Source of the DNA: Ruminococcus sp. NK3A76
GTDB taxonomy: Bacteria > Bacillota > Clostridia > Oscillospirales > Ruminococcaceae
Length of the DNA stretch: 64,000 nt
NCBI RefSeq assembly: GCF_000686125.1
Contig: NZ_JMMA01000002.1
Location: forward strand, 2,790,001-2,854,000
Reading direction: 5' to 3'
The notes beneath the pieces were generated by a model that did not search any database, had not been told where the DNA came from, and saw only the letters and a program-made list of their open reading frames with translations. Positions within the stretch are counted from its first letter, which is position 1; every line of letters starts with the position of its first letter. The translations under genes and the position numbers were made by a program. Below are positions 1 to 8,110 of the stretch, in pieces.

Positions 1-1
1 C

Positions 2-625
2 GTAAAGCTGTTAAATAACATATCCTTCACCATAGGCCGAAACGACAAGGTGGCTTTCGTAGGTGAATCCGAGCAGGCTATCACGATGCTTTTCAAGATA
101 CTCATGGAGGAGGAGCAGCCTGACGAGGGCACATTCCGCTGGGGACAGACTATCACCACATCGTACTTCCCCAAGGACAACAGCGAGTTCTTCAACGGCC
201 ACAAGGAGAGCATAGTTGACTGGCTGCGCCCCTATTCAAGGTCGGAGATAACTGACACATATCTGCGTGGCTTCTTAGGGCGTATGCTTTTCTCGGGCGA
301 TGACATCTACAAGCCCGTTGAGGTGCTCTCGGGCGGCGAAAAGGTAAGGTGTATGTTCTCACGCATGATGCTTTTCGGCTCTAACTGCCTTATACTTGAC
401 AGACCTACAAACCACTTAGACCTTGAATCCATCACCGCTGTAAACAACGGTCTTCGTGACTTCAAGGGCGTTGTGATATTTGCTTCCCACGACCACGAGA
501 TAATGCAGACAGTCGCAAACCGTGTCATCGAGATAACCGAGGACGGCTGCATCGACCGTGCAGGCACATACGAGGAATACCTCGAATGGAGACGTGAGAG
601 AGGCATGAAGAGTTTTATAGAGTAA
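2..625 (+). CDS. ABC-F family ATPase, C-terminal part (5' end outside window)
   Basis: The reading frame is open from base 2, so this is the second nucleotide-binding domain of an ABC-F protein (soluble, translation-associated, no membrane domain). The signature LSGGEKVR and the NHLD motif typical of ABC-F are present. Two key sites are degenerate. The Walker A region reads GESEQAITM, with no GK[ST]. The residue after the Walker B aspartate is Arg (LILDRPTNHLD) instead of the catalytic Glu. Degeneration of the second ATP site occurs in some YbiT/YkpA-like members, as I recall. The GTG at 50 lies inside the domain and is not the true start. Confidence 0.85.
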   Translation, partial: VKLLNNISFTIGRNDKVAFVGESEQAITMLFKILMEEEQPDEGTFRWGQTITTSYFPKDNSEFFNGHKESIVDWLRPYSRSEITDTYLRGFLGRMLFSGDDIYKPVEVLSGGEKVRCMFSRMMLFGSNCLILDRPTNHLDLESITAVNNGLRDFKGVVIFASHDHEIMQTVANRVIEITEDGCIDRAGTYEEYLEWRRERGMKSFIE

Positions 626-674
626 TTGAAGATCGATAATTTACTCTTCATGTTATAGCCGAAAGGAAAAAAAT

Positions 675-1256
675 ATGGAAAACAAGATCGGTGAAATCGA
701 ATCTAATATATCTTATGAGGAATATAAACTTGGTGTAAAATGCAGAAACAAGCATTGGGACACGTGTATCATAATAATTGCGATTATTTATATCCTGTCT
801 TCTATTATGATCAAAGTATTGAACCCGGTTTTTAATTCTTGGAGCACTCTGCTTCTGATCATTGGCACATTTATTCTTATGGGATTTATCTTTTTAGCAC
901 GAAACATAAAAAAGGCATATAAGGTTTTACAGGAAAACAAAAGCAATATAAACCATTACATTTTTTATGACGATCATATTTTCAGAGATAATGAAACATC
1001 CACCTCAAAAATCTACTATAACAAAATAAGCGAAGTATTTGAAGACGGAGAATATATTATTTGTTTTACCGAGATCAATAAGATGATGATCTTCAAAAAG
1101 ACCGACTGCTCTGAGCCGATCCTTAATAAGTTAAGAGATACTATAACAGAAGAAAAGAGATCTGAACAGAAACAACATAAAAATAAAGGTAATATCGCCT
1201 TTATTCTGCTCGGACTAATGCCAATAATCGTTACAGCACTTGCTGCAATTTTGTAA
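675..1256 (+). CDS. YcxB-like membrane protein
   Basis: 193 residues with two adjacent hydrophobic segments (about 31-50 and 58-75) and a further hydrophobic C-terminal segment. Between them lies a beta-rich stretch (FYDDHIFRDNE ... YYNKISEVFEDGEYIICF) resembling the YcxB-like C-terminal domain. An AAAGGA-type ribosome binding site precedes the ATG. The gene is visibly more AT-rich than its neighbours, which may mean recent acquisition. Function is unknown; the family call rests on the TM-TM-PH-like layout only. Confidence 0.6.
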   Translation: MENKIGEIESNISYEEYKLGVKCRNKHWDTCIIIIAIIYILSSIMIKVLNPVFNSWSTLLLIIGTFILMGFIFLARNIKKAYKVLQENKSNINHYIFYDDHIFRDNETSTSKIYYNKISEVFEDGEYIICFTEINKMMIFKKTDCSEPILNKLRDTITEEKRSEQKQHKNKGNIAFILLGLMPIIVTALAAIL

Positions 1257-1292
1257 ATTCAGTTTGCCTACTGATTTCAAGGAGGAATAACT

Positions 1293-2789
1293 ATGCTTAA
1301 AGTCGCTAATATTTTCACAGATAATATGGTGCTCCAGCGTGACAAGAACATAGCCGTTTGGGGGCTTGATGACAAGGGCAGAAAGGTCACTGTCACCCTT
1401 AACGGCGTGTCGGTTTCGGCTGCGGCAGACGATAACAACAAGTGGATCTGCACGCTTCCGCCTATGAGCGCAGGCGGCGAGTACGAGATGACCGTTTCTG
1501 ACGGCTTCAACAGCTTCACCTTCAAGGGGATTATGATAGGCGAAGTATGGCTCTGCGGCGGACAGTCGAACATGGAGCTTGAATTGCAGAACGAGGTACA
1601 CGGCAAGGACGTGCTCAAAGACCTTGACGAGAGCTGCAACGTGCGCTTTTACTACACACAGAAGCGTGGCTATATTGATGAGATGTTCTATGCTGACGAG
1701 GCAAACAACTGCTGGGCAAAGGCAGGCGCTGAGAGCTCGAAGGCGTGGAGCGCTGTGGGCTTTTACTTTGCAAGAAAGCTCGCCAGAGAACTCGGCGTGA
1801 CTGTAGGCCTTATAGGCTGCAACTGGGGCGGCACATCTGCTTCTGCTTGGGTAGACAGAGCGACCCTTGAGCGTGACAGCGAGCTTAGATCATACCTTGA
1901 TGAGTACGAAGAAAAGATAGCAGGCAAGAGCCTTTCACAGCAGCTCAAAGAATACCGTGACTACGAGCGCTATGCTGCCGAGTGGGATAAAAAGGCCGGA
2001 GAGGTCTACGCTAAAGAGCCGAAGATAGGCTGGGACGAGCTTCAGGAGCGCATAGGCAAGAACCTCTGGCCGGGGCCGATGTGCGAATACAACCCCTTCC
2101 GTCCGACAGGGCTTTTTGACACTATGATAATGAGGGTATGCCCCTACACCGTAAAGGGCTTTCTCTACTATCAGGGCGAGAGCGACGACCACAAGCCTGA
2201 CAGCTATTACAGGCTGCTTTGCTCGCTTATCGGGCTGTGGAGAGAGAAGTGGGGCGACGACGAGCTGCCCTTTATCATAACACAGCTGCCGATGTTCAAA
2301 TACAAGGCAGACCCCGACTACAAGCACTGGTGCAAGATAAGGGCTGCACAGATGAAGGCCTACAAGACAGTAAAGAACACAGGTATCGCCGTGATACTTG
2401 ACTGCGGCGAGCTTGACAACATTCACCCGGTAGACAAGATACCCGTCGGCGAGAGGCTTTGTTTGCAGGCAGAGAAGCTGTTCTACGGCATGGACGTGGA
2501 CGCTTTCGGGCCGATGTACCGCTCGCATATTTTCAAAGACGGCGGCATAGAGCTTAGCTTTGAGCACGCCGAGGGCGGCTTTGACCTGAAGGGCGAAGCG
2601 CAGGGCTTTGAGATAGCCGGCGCTGACGGCGAATTCGTTTCTGCCGATGCAAAGATCGACGGTGAGAGGATCTTCATATCCTCCGACAAAGTAGCAGAGC
2701 CCAGGAAAGCAAGGTATAACTACTTTAACTACGCCGAGGTGACTATATTCGGCAAGTCGGGCATACCGCTCGCACCGTTTGAGATATGA
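1293..2789 (+). CDS. Sialate O-acetylesterase-like SGNH hydrolase
   Basis: 498 residues. The SGNH blocks are visible: GGQSNMELEL (nucleophile Ser, about residue 93), CNWGGTSASAWV, YYQGESD and a late DNIHPVDK block with the catalytic Asp/His. This is the SASA family, which removes O-acetyl groups from sialic acids or from acetylated plant glycans. No signal peptide is seen, so the enzyme probably acts on imported sugars in the cytoplasm. An AAGGAGG site lies 7 nt before the ATG. A strong hairpin follows directly. With GH3 and GH5 in the same window, a plant or host glycan role is likely (inference). Confidence 0.85.
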   Translation: MLKVANIFTDNMVLQRDKNIAVWGLDDKGRKVTVTLNGVSVSAAADDNNKWICTLPPMSAGGEYEMTVSDGFNSFTFKGIMIGEVWLCGGQSNMELELQNEVHGKDVLKDLDESCNVRFYYTQKRGYIDEMFYADEANNCWAKAGAESSKAWSAVGFYFARKLARELGVTVGLIGCNWGGTSASAWVDRATLERDSELRSYLDEYEEKIAGKSLSQQLKEYRDYERYAAEWDKKAGEVYAKEPKIGWDELQERIGKNLWPGPMCEYNPFRPTGLFDTMIMRVCPYTVKGFLYYQGESDDHKPDSYYRLLCSLIGLWREKWGDDELPFIITQLPMFKYKADPDYKHWCKIRAAQMKAYKTVKNTGIAVILDCGELDNIHPVDKIPVGERLCLQAEKLFYGMDVDAFGPMYRSHIFKDGGIELSFEHAEGGFDLKGEAQGFEIAGADGEFVSADAKIDGERIFISSDKVAEPRKARYNYFNYAEVTIFGKSGIPLAPFEI

Positions 2790-2796
2790 TAACAGC

Positions 2797-2834
2797 ACAA
2801 GCCCCCTCACTTTATGACAGGTGAGGGGGCTTGT
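2797..2834 (+). terminator. Strong hairpin after the acetylesterase gene
   Basis: A 14-bp perfect stem (ACAAGCCCCCTCAC / GTGAGGGGGCTTGT) with a 10-nt loop. There is no long T-run, because the 3' arm runs straight into the -35 box of the toxin promoter. It probably insulates the toxin gene from read-through. Confidence 0.7.
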
Positions 2835-2862
2835 TGACATATTGGTAAATATATGCTATAAT
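2834..2862 (+). promoter_or_regulatory. Consensus promoter of the small toxin gene
   Basis: TTGACA at 2834-2839, a 17-bp spacer and TATAAT at 2857-2862: a perfect sigma-A consensus. Transcription would start near 2869, leaving a leader of about 60 nt. That leader holds a CCCC stretch (2903-2906) able to pair with the GGGGG ribosome binding site. Confidence 0.85.
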
Positions 2863-2930
2863 ACAAATAGTCTGAGTTTCAACTATGGAATAGGCGGTAC
2901 TTCCCCAAAAAGGTCAAGGGGGTGGTGGCT

Positions 2931-3029
2931 ATGCAGGACTATGTTACATATGAGAGCTTGTTTTCACTTATGGAACTGCTCGTGGCTGTTGTTACGCTAT
3001 GCTACCTTATCTTCCGTAAAAAGAAGTAA
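2931..3029 (+). CDS. Holin-like type I toxin peptide (TxpA/BsrG-like), 32 aa
   Basis: The peptide is 32 residues: a short polar N-terminus with a Y-E-S-L motif, one hydrophobic segment (LMELLVAVVTLCYLIF) and a basic tail RKKK. This is the layout of the TxpA/BsrG/Fst 'putative holin-like toxin' family, whose members sit in the membrane and are toxic when overproduced. A G-rich ribosome binding site (AAGGGGGTGG) precedes the ATG. It has its own consensus promoter and faces a second consensus promoter on the opposite strand, as in txpA/RatA loci. Family membership is inferred from layout and locus architecture. Confidence 0.75.
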   Translation: MQDYVTYESLFSLMELLVAVVTLCYLIFRKKK

Positions 3030-3047
3030 GCTGAGCTTTTTATAAAA

Positions 3048-3090
3048 GTAAAGCACCGCCATAAACCTCAGAAGGCTGGCGGTGTTTTAC
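3048..3090. terminator. Bidirectional terminator shared by toxin mRNA and antisense RNA
   Basis: Inverted repeat GTAAAGCACCGCC (3048-3060) / GGCGGTGTTTTAC (3078-3090) with one G-T wobble and a 17-nt loop. Each side has T-rich sequence in the exit direction (GTTTTAC on plus, CTTTACTTTTAT on minus), so it can end both converging transcripts. Confidence 0.7.
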
Positions 3091-3171
3091 ATCGTTCATT
3101 CTTAATACAGGGAGGCCAATAACACCGGGGAGCAATGTAGCAGTTCTCTCCGGGGCTCGGGCTATTCCCTT
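3048..3171 (-). ncRNA. Predicted RatA-like antisense RNA (antitoxin) to the toxin mRNA 3' end
   Basis: A perfect consensus promoter on the minus strand would start transcription near 3171, running toward the toxin gene. It should end at the inverted repeat 3048-3090, shared with the toxin mRNA. The RNA would be about 120 nt and fully complementary to the 3' part of the toxin transcript, as RatA is to txpA mRNA. Start and end are predictions. Confidence 0.65.
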
Positions 3172-3177
3172 ACATAA

Positions 3178-3206
3178 ATTATACCACACCCTTGGCTTTT
3201 TGTCAA
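3178..3206 (-). promoter_or_regulatory. Consensus promoter of the antisense RNA
   Basis: Read on the minus strand: TTGACA (3206-3201), a 17-bp spacer and TATAAT (3183-3178), a perfect consensus with no open reading frame behind it. That supports a strong untranslated transcript. Confidence 0.8.
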
Positions 3207-3317
3207 GGGCTTTTTGCTTGGCAAGACGCTTTGGCAGACGCTCTGAACGGTGTCAATATAAATAAAATCACCACACTAAATTTATAATATATCTACAAAA
3301 ACCGCCGGCTCGCTCAA

Positions 3318-3346
3318 TTGACAAAACGGGTGAAATATGCTATTAT
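3318..3346 (+). promoter_or_regulatory. Promoter of the PurF-like gene
   Basis: TTGACA 3318-3323, 17-bp spacer, TATTAT 3341-3346. The spacer and -10 region are almost the same as in the cytidine deaminase promoter at 32476-32504 (shared AACGGGTGAA and ATATGCTAT). Confidence 0.8.
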
Positions 3347-3404
3347 ATTAGTGTATGCATTATACTTTACAACGTGTATTCTTTTCTTTCGGGAGGCATT
3401 TTAA

Positions 3405-4811
3405 ATGGGTGGATTTTTTGGTGCAGTCTCTAAAACGAACTGCGTGTTCGATCTTTTCTACGGTACGGATTATCATTCTCACCTCGGCACAAGGCGTGCA
3501 GGCCTTGCAGTTTACGGTGACAAGGGCTTTGACCGCTCGATACATAATATCGAGAACTCGCCCTTCCGCACGAAATTCCAGGACGAAGTCGATAAAATGG
3601 AAGGCTTTATCGGTATCGGCTGTATATCCGACTATGAGCCGCAGCCGCTGATAGTCAGGAGCCACCTCGGCACATATGCTATCACAACTGTCGGCAAGAT
3701 AAATAATACAGATGAACTCGTTGAGAGCGTTTATAAGGGCGGCACATCGCACTTTTTAGAAATGAGCGGCGGCGATATCAACCCCACCGAGCTCGTGGCT
3801 GCACTTATCAATCAGAAAGACAGCATCGCAGAGGGCATCAGGTATGTTCAGGAGAGCGTAGACGGCTCGATGACTCTGCTCGTTATGACAAATAAGGGCA
3901 TCTATGCTGCCCGTGACAGGCTCGGCAGAACACCCTGCGTGCTCGGCCAGAAGGAGGACGGCTACTGCGTTTCCTTCGAGAGCTTTGCATACCTCAACCT
4001 TGGCTACACTCACCTTAAGGAATTAGGCCCTGCTGAGGTAGTGTTCATCACCCCTGAGGGTGTTGAGCAGATATATGCCCCCCAGAAGAAGATGAAGATA
4101 TGCTCATTCCTGTGGATATACTACGGCTACCCCTGTTCGAGCTATGAGGGTCTTTCCGTTGAGGAGATGCGCTATAACTGCGGCAAGCTGCTCGCAAAGC
4201 GTGACGACGTAAAGCCCGACCTCGTTGCAGGCGTTCCCGATTCAGGTACGGCACACGCTATAGGCTACGCTAACGAATCCGGCGTGCCTTTCTCAAGACC
4301 GTTTATAAAGTACACCCCCACATGGCCTCGTTCTTTTATGCCGACTAACCAGTCAAAGAGAAACGAGATAGCCAAGATGAAGATGCTCCCCGTTGAGTCA
4401 CTCATAAAGGACAAGAGCCTGCTGCTGATAGACGACTCTATCGTAAGAGGCACACAGCTTCGTGAGACTACCGAATACCTCTACGCAAGCGGCGCTAAGG
4501 AAGTTCATATCCGCCCTGCCTGCCCTCCCCTGCTTTTTGGGTGTAAGTATCTCAATTTCTCACGTTCAAGCTCGGAGATGGACCTTATCACAAGGCGCAT
4601 AATCAGAGAACGTGAAGGCGACGATGTCTCAATGGAGACACTTAAGGACTACGCAGACCCCGAGAGCCAGAACTACAAGGAAATGCTCGACGAGATATGC
4701 AGGCAGCTCAACTTCACATCGCTTCGTTACCACAGACTTGACGATATGATAGAATCTATCGGCATGGACAAGTGCGAGCTCTGCACATATTGCTGGGACG
4801 GCGAGGAATAA
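3405..4811 (+). CDS. Amidophosphoribosyltransferase paralogue lacking the glutaminase Cys
   Basis: 468 residues with the PurF layout: an N-terminal class II glutamine amidotransferase-like domain and a C-terminal phosphoribosyltransferase domain with the PRPP loop LLLIDDSIVRGTQ (about 338-350). True PurF needs Cys as residue 1 of the mature protein. Here the protein starts MGGFFGAVSK with no Cys at or near the N-terminus, and the usual HRGQE block reads GTRRAG. It should therefore be unable to hydrolyse glutamine; it may use ammonia or have another role. The C-terminus ends in a CELCTYCW cluster that could bind metal. Start supported by GGGAGG upstream. Paralogues beginning MGGFFG are common in Firmicutes, as I recall. 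Confidence 0.75.
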   Translation: MGGFFGAVSKTNCVFDLFYGTDYHSHLGTRRAGLAVYGDKGFDRSIHNIENSPFRTKFQDEVDKMEGFIGIGCISDYEPQPLIVRSHLGTYAITTVGKINNTDELVESVYKGGTSHFLEMSGGDINPTELVAALINQKDSIAEGIRYVQESVDGSMTLLVMTNKGIYAARDRLGRTPCVLGQKEDGYCVSFESFAYLNLGYTHLKELGPAEVVFITPEGVEQIYAPQKKMKICSFLWIYYGYPCSSYEGLSVEEMRYNCGKLLAKRDDVKPDLVAGVPDSGTAHAIGYANESGVPFSRPFIKYTPTWPRSFMPTNQSKRNEIAKMKMLPVESLIKDKSLLLIDDSIVRGTQLRETTEYLYASGAKEVHIRPACPPLLFGCKYLNFSRSSSEMDLITRRIIREREGDDVSMETLKDYADPESQNYKEMLDEICRQLNFTSLRYHRLDDMIESIGMDKCELCTYCWDGEE

Positions 4812-4887
4812 CGCTTACATATGCCCGCTCAGCGGATAGTGAATAAGTAAAAAATCAGCGGGCAGCGAACACGATAAGGACTAATCA

Positions 4888-5592
4888 ATGAGAATAAATA
4901 TCAGACTGAGAAAGCTTGCAGCAGTGCTCCTTTGCGGAGTGCTGTTTGCAAGTCTTTGCATAAATGCCTGTGCCGATGAGGAAAACGGCGACCCCGACAC
5001 CGAGCTTATCGCCGAGATAGACGATGAGGTGGTCGATGACGATGAATCGCCCGTGTTCACTGTGGCATTCGGCACACACGAGAAAATGCCCGAGGGCACA
5101 TCGGCAAAGCTCACCCTCGAAGCTGAGGGCGGCGAGCTTATAACGAGCGAGCTTTTCGGCTACTCGACCATTGCTCTTGACAAATACGTCTGCACCCAGA
5201 GCACGAACGGCGGATATTACCCCAAGTACGGCGAAAAGGTGCAGTTCAAAGCAGATGCCGACAAGGGCGTTATCAAGGCGCACCTTGACATCAAAGACAG
5301 CAGCGACACAGTTATCCGCCATAAGGACCTGGATGTATGCTTTATCAGGCGTGACGGTGCGATAGCTCTTAGCGACGAGGGGTATGAGACTTGCGAAAAG
5401 AGCCTTGACAAGCCGCTTTACAGATTTCTGCTGTTTATGAACACACCTGCCGGCACGGTGACAAAGATATTTCTGATAGTGCTGCTCGGCGGCGGAATGT
5501 ACTGCCTGCTGCACTATAAGGATATAAAACGGCGCATTCGCTCACGCAAGGCGCTGAAACTTGAAAAGAAGAATAAAGGCGGCAACGCCTGA
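4888..5592 (+). CDS. Secreted or membrane-anchored protein of unknown function
   Basis: 234 residues: an N-terminal signal peptide (basic RLRK, then a hydrophobic stretch to about residue 28), an acidic linker, a central beta-rich region of about 130 residues and a C-terminal membrane segment (IFLIVLLGGGMYCLL, about 192-208) followed by a basic cytoplasmic tail. The predicted topology is an extracellular domain anchored by the C-terminal helix. I do not recognise the domain. It sits 20 nt before glycogen phosphorylase and may share its transcript. The gap before it holds a loose inverted repeat (TGCCCGCT 4822 / AGCGGGCA 4857). Confidence 0.65.
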   Translation: MRINIRLRKLAAVLLCGVLFASLCINACADEENGDPDTELIAEIDDEVVDDDESPVFTVAFGTHEKMPEGTSAKLTLEAEGGELITSELFGYSTIALDKYVCTQSTNGGYYPKYGEKVQFKADADKGVIKAHLDIKDSSDTVIRHKDLDVCFIRRDGAIALSDEGYETCEKSLDKPLYRFLLFMNTPAGTVTKIFLIVLLGGGMYCLLHYKDIKRRIRSRKALKLEKKNKGGNA

Positions 5593-5612
5593 AAAAAGGA
5601 GAGAAGACCCGA

Positions 5613-7994
5613 ATGGATAAGACCGCATTCTTAAAAGAGCTTAACGAGACGCTCAAAAACAAATTTGACAGCAACCTTAAGAACGCCCCCTCGTGGCAGC
5701 TGCACGACGCAGTTTCCGAGGCTGTAATGGGGCTTATTGACGACAACTGGGACAAGAGCCGCAAGGCGCACCTTGCAAGCAGACGTGCCTGCTACCTTTC
5801 TATGGAGTTTTTGGTGGGCAGGGCTGTTTACAACAATCTGCTATGCCTTGGCATCAAGGACGAGGTGGACGCTGTGCTCAAAGAAAACGGCAGATCCCTT
5901 GCCGATATGGAGGACATTCAGGACGCAGCGCTCGGCAACGGCGGACTTGGCCGACTTGCTGCCTGCTTCCTTGACTCGGCAGCAGCACACGACCTGCCGC
6001 TCGACGGCTACGGCATAAGATACAAATACGGCCTTTTCAGGCAGACTATAGAAGACGGCTTCCAGCGTGAGTATGCTGACGACTGGCAGAGATACGGCGA
6101 CCCGTGGAGCAGAAGATGCGACACTCAGGCGGTAAATGTAGTATACAGCGACATGACAGTTAAGGCTGTTCCCTACGATATGCCTATTATCGGCTTCGGC
6201 ACAAAGAACGTCGGCACTCTGCGCCTGTGGCAGGCTGAGGCTGACGATGAGTTTGACTTCACAGCCTTCAACGACGGCAGGTACGAAGAAGCGGTCAAGG
6301 CAAAGACCGCTGCCGAAAACATCTCAAAGGTGCTCTACCCCAACGACAACTTTGACGAGGGCAAGGTGTTAAGGCTCAGGCAGGAATATTTCTTCTCGGC
6401 GGCTTCGCTTGCTGATATAACAAACAAGCACAAGGCAAAATTCGGCACGCTCGACAACTTATATGAGTATGTCACCATACAGCTTAATGACACACACCCT
6501 GTTATCTCTATCTTAGAGCTTATGAGAATACTTGTTGACTTAAACGGCTACGAGTTTGAAAAGGCATTTGAGATAACGAGGAAGACCTTCAACTATACAA
6601 ACCACACGGTAATGCAGGAAGCTCTTGAAAAGTGGAGCACCAAGCTCGTTGAGAAGCTGCTGCCGAGAGTGTTCAAGTTTGCCCTTATGATAAACGAGCG
6701 CTTCTACTGCGAGATGTACAAACTCGGCAAGGACAAGAAGTTTATCAAGGAGCTTGCGCCTGTTGACGGCGGCCAGCTCAAAATGGCTAATCTTGCTGTA
6801 TATGCTTCGAGCTATACAAACGGTGTAGCGCAGATACACACAGAGATACTCAAAGCAGACACCCTCAAGGGCTGGTATGAGCTTTATCCCGAGAGGTTCC
6901 AGAACAAGACTAACGGCATAACACAGCGCCGCTGGCTCGCACTGTGCAACGAGGAGCTCTCCGCACTTATAACAAGGCTGCTCGGCAGCGATGCTTGGGT
7001 AAAGGACTTAAGCCAGCTCAAAGCGCTTGAAAAGTACGCCGACGACGATAAGGTGATAGATGAGTTTATCAGCATCAAGCAGCTCAAAAAGCAGCAGCTT
7101 GCAGACTACATCTTCGCTCACGACGGCATAAAGATAGACCCGAACACTATATTTGACACGCAGATAAAGAGACTTCACGAGTACAAGAGACAGCTTTTAA
7201 ACGCATTCTCTATCCTCTATATCTACTTCGGGCTAAAGGACGGCTCGATAAAGGACTTCACACCCACGACATTCATCTTCGGCGCTAAGTCTGCCCCCGG
7301 CTACAGGCGTGCAAAGGCAATAATCAAGCTGATAAACGAGATAGCAAGAGTGGTAGAGAACGACCCTGCCACCAAAGACCTCATAAAGGTAGTGTTCGTT
7401 TCAAACTACAATGTCTCCTACGCTGAAAAGCTCGTGGCAGGCTCTGACGTTTCCGAGCAGATATCCACAGCAGGCACAGAAGCATCCGGCACAGGCAACA
7501 TGAAGCTGATGTTAAACGGCACGGTAACTCTCGGCACATACGACGGCGCAAACATCGAGATAGCCGAGGAAGCAGGAGAGGAAAACAACTACATCTTCGG
7601 CGCAAGGGTCGAGGACTTAGAGAAGATAATGCCCGAATACGACCCAAGAAAGCTCGCATTTGAGAACGACAGGATAAACCGTGTCATAAACGTGCTGATA
7701 AACGGCCTTGTGACCGACGGCGGCGTTCCCTCAGACGAGGAAGGCAGCTTTGAGGAGCTTTACAAGGCTCTGACAGACGGCGCAAGCTGGCACGTTCCCG
7801 ACCACTACTACCTGCTGGGCGACCTGGAGGACTATGTTGCAACCAAGCTCAGGGTCAACAAGGACTTCACCGACAAAAAGGCATTTGCAAGAAAATGCTG
7901 GCTCAATATGTGCAACGCAGGCAAGTTCTCATCTGACAGAACGATAAAGGATTATGCGGAGAATATCTGGAAGATAAGCCCCGTGACAGTTTAA
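5613..7994 (+). CDS. glgP: Glycogen/maltodextrin phosphorylase
   Basis: 793 residues, full length for the GT35 family. It releases glucose-1-phosphate from glycogen or maltodextrin using pyridoxal phosphate. Visible landmarks: ALGNGGLGRLAACFLDS near the N-terminus, LHEYKRQLLN, and the cofactor-lysine block EASGTGNMKLMLNG near residue 630. AAAAGGAGAG precedes the ATG. A strong hairpin follows, so this is the last gene of its transcript. With FBP aldolase and GH3/GH5 nearby it fits carbohydrate storage and use. Confidence 0.95.
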   Translation: MDKTAFLKELNETLKNKFDSNLKNAPSWQLHDAVSEAVMGLIDDNWDKSRKAHLASRRACYLSMEFLVGRAVYNNLLCLGIKDEVDAVLKENGRSLADMEDIQDAALGNGGLGRLAACFLDSAAAHDLPLDGYGIRYKYGLFRQTIEDGFQREYADDWQRYGDPWSRRCDTQAVNVVYSDMTVKAVPYDMPIIGFGTKNVGTLRLWQAEADDEFDFTAFNDGRYEEAVKAKTAAENISKVLYPNDNFDEGKVLRLRQEYFFSAASLADITNKHKAKFGTLDNLYEYVTIQLNDTHPVISILELMRILVDLNGYEFEKAFEITRKTFNYTNHTVMQEALEKWSTKLVEKLLPRVFKFALMINERFYCEMYKLGKDKKFIKELAPVDGGQLKMANLAVYASSYTNGVAQIHTEILKADTLKGWYELYPERFQNKTNGITQRRWLALCNEELSALITRLLGSDAWVKDLSQLKALEKYADDDKVIDEFISIKQLKKQQLADYIFAHDGIKIDPNTIFDTQIKRLHEYKRQLLNAFSILYIYFGLKDGSIKDFTPTTFIFGAKSAPGYRRAKAIIKLINEIARVVENDPATKDLIKVVFVSNYNVSYAEKLVAGSDVSEQISTAGTEASGTGNMKLMLNGTVTLGTYDGANIEIAEEAGEENNYIFGARVEDLEKIMPEYDPRKLAFENDRINRVINVLINGLVTDGGVPSDEEGSFEELYKALTDGASWHVPDHYYLLGDLEDYVATKLRVNKDFTDKKAFARKCWLNMCNAGKFSSDRTIKDYAENIWKISPVTV

Positions 7995-8005
7995 AACAAC
8001 ACACT

Positions 8006-8029
8006 CTCTCCCCGAGATATCGGGGAGAG
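8006..8029 (+). terminator. Terminator-like hairpin after glgP
   Basis: A perfect 10-bp stem CTCTCCCCGA / TCGGGGAGAG with a GATA loop. There is no U-tract, but it lies 12 nt after the glgP stop codon. Confidence 0.65.
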
Positions 8030-8039
8030 CATCTATATC

Positions 8040-8088
8040 AGGTAACAGGTAACAGGTAATAGGTAACAGGTAATAGGTAACAGGTAAC
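8040..8088. repeat. Heptamer tandem array, seven AGGTAA[CT] units
   Basis: Seven head-to-tail 7-bp units (AGGTAAC or AGGTAAT) between the glgP hairpin and the next gene. Related arrays occur at 46940-46974, 47102-47127 and 50466-50490. Confidence 0.9.
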
Positions 8089-8110
8089 TGATATGCCCCA
8101 AGGAGTAACT

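Noticed and set aside
1935-2840. 301-codon minus-strand frame opposite the acetylesterase
   Set aside because: Shadow of a well-supported gene with SGNH motifs; no ribosome binding site and no recognisable domain.
2821-3045. A 74-codon frame overlapping the toxin region
   Set aside because: It runs through the consensus promoter in the wrong frame, has no ribosome binding site, and the 32-codon frame inside explains the region better.
8040-8088. Heptamer array as a CRISPR
   Set aside because: Units are contiguous 7-mers without spacers, and no cas gene is present.
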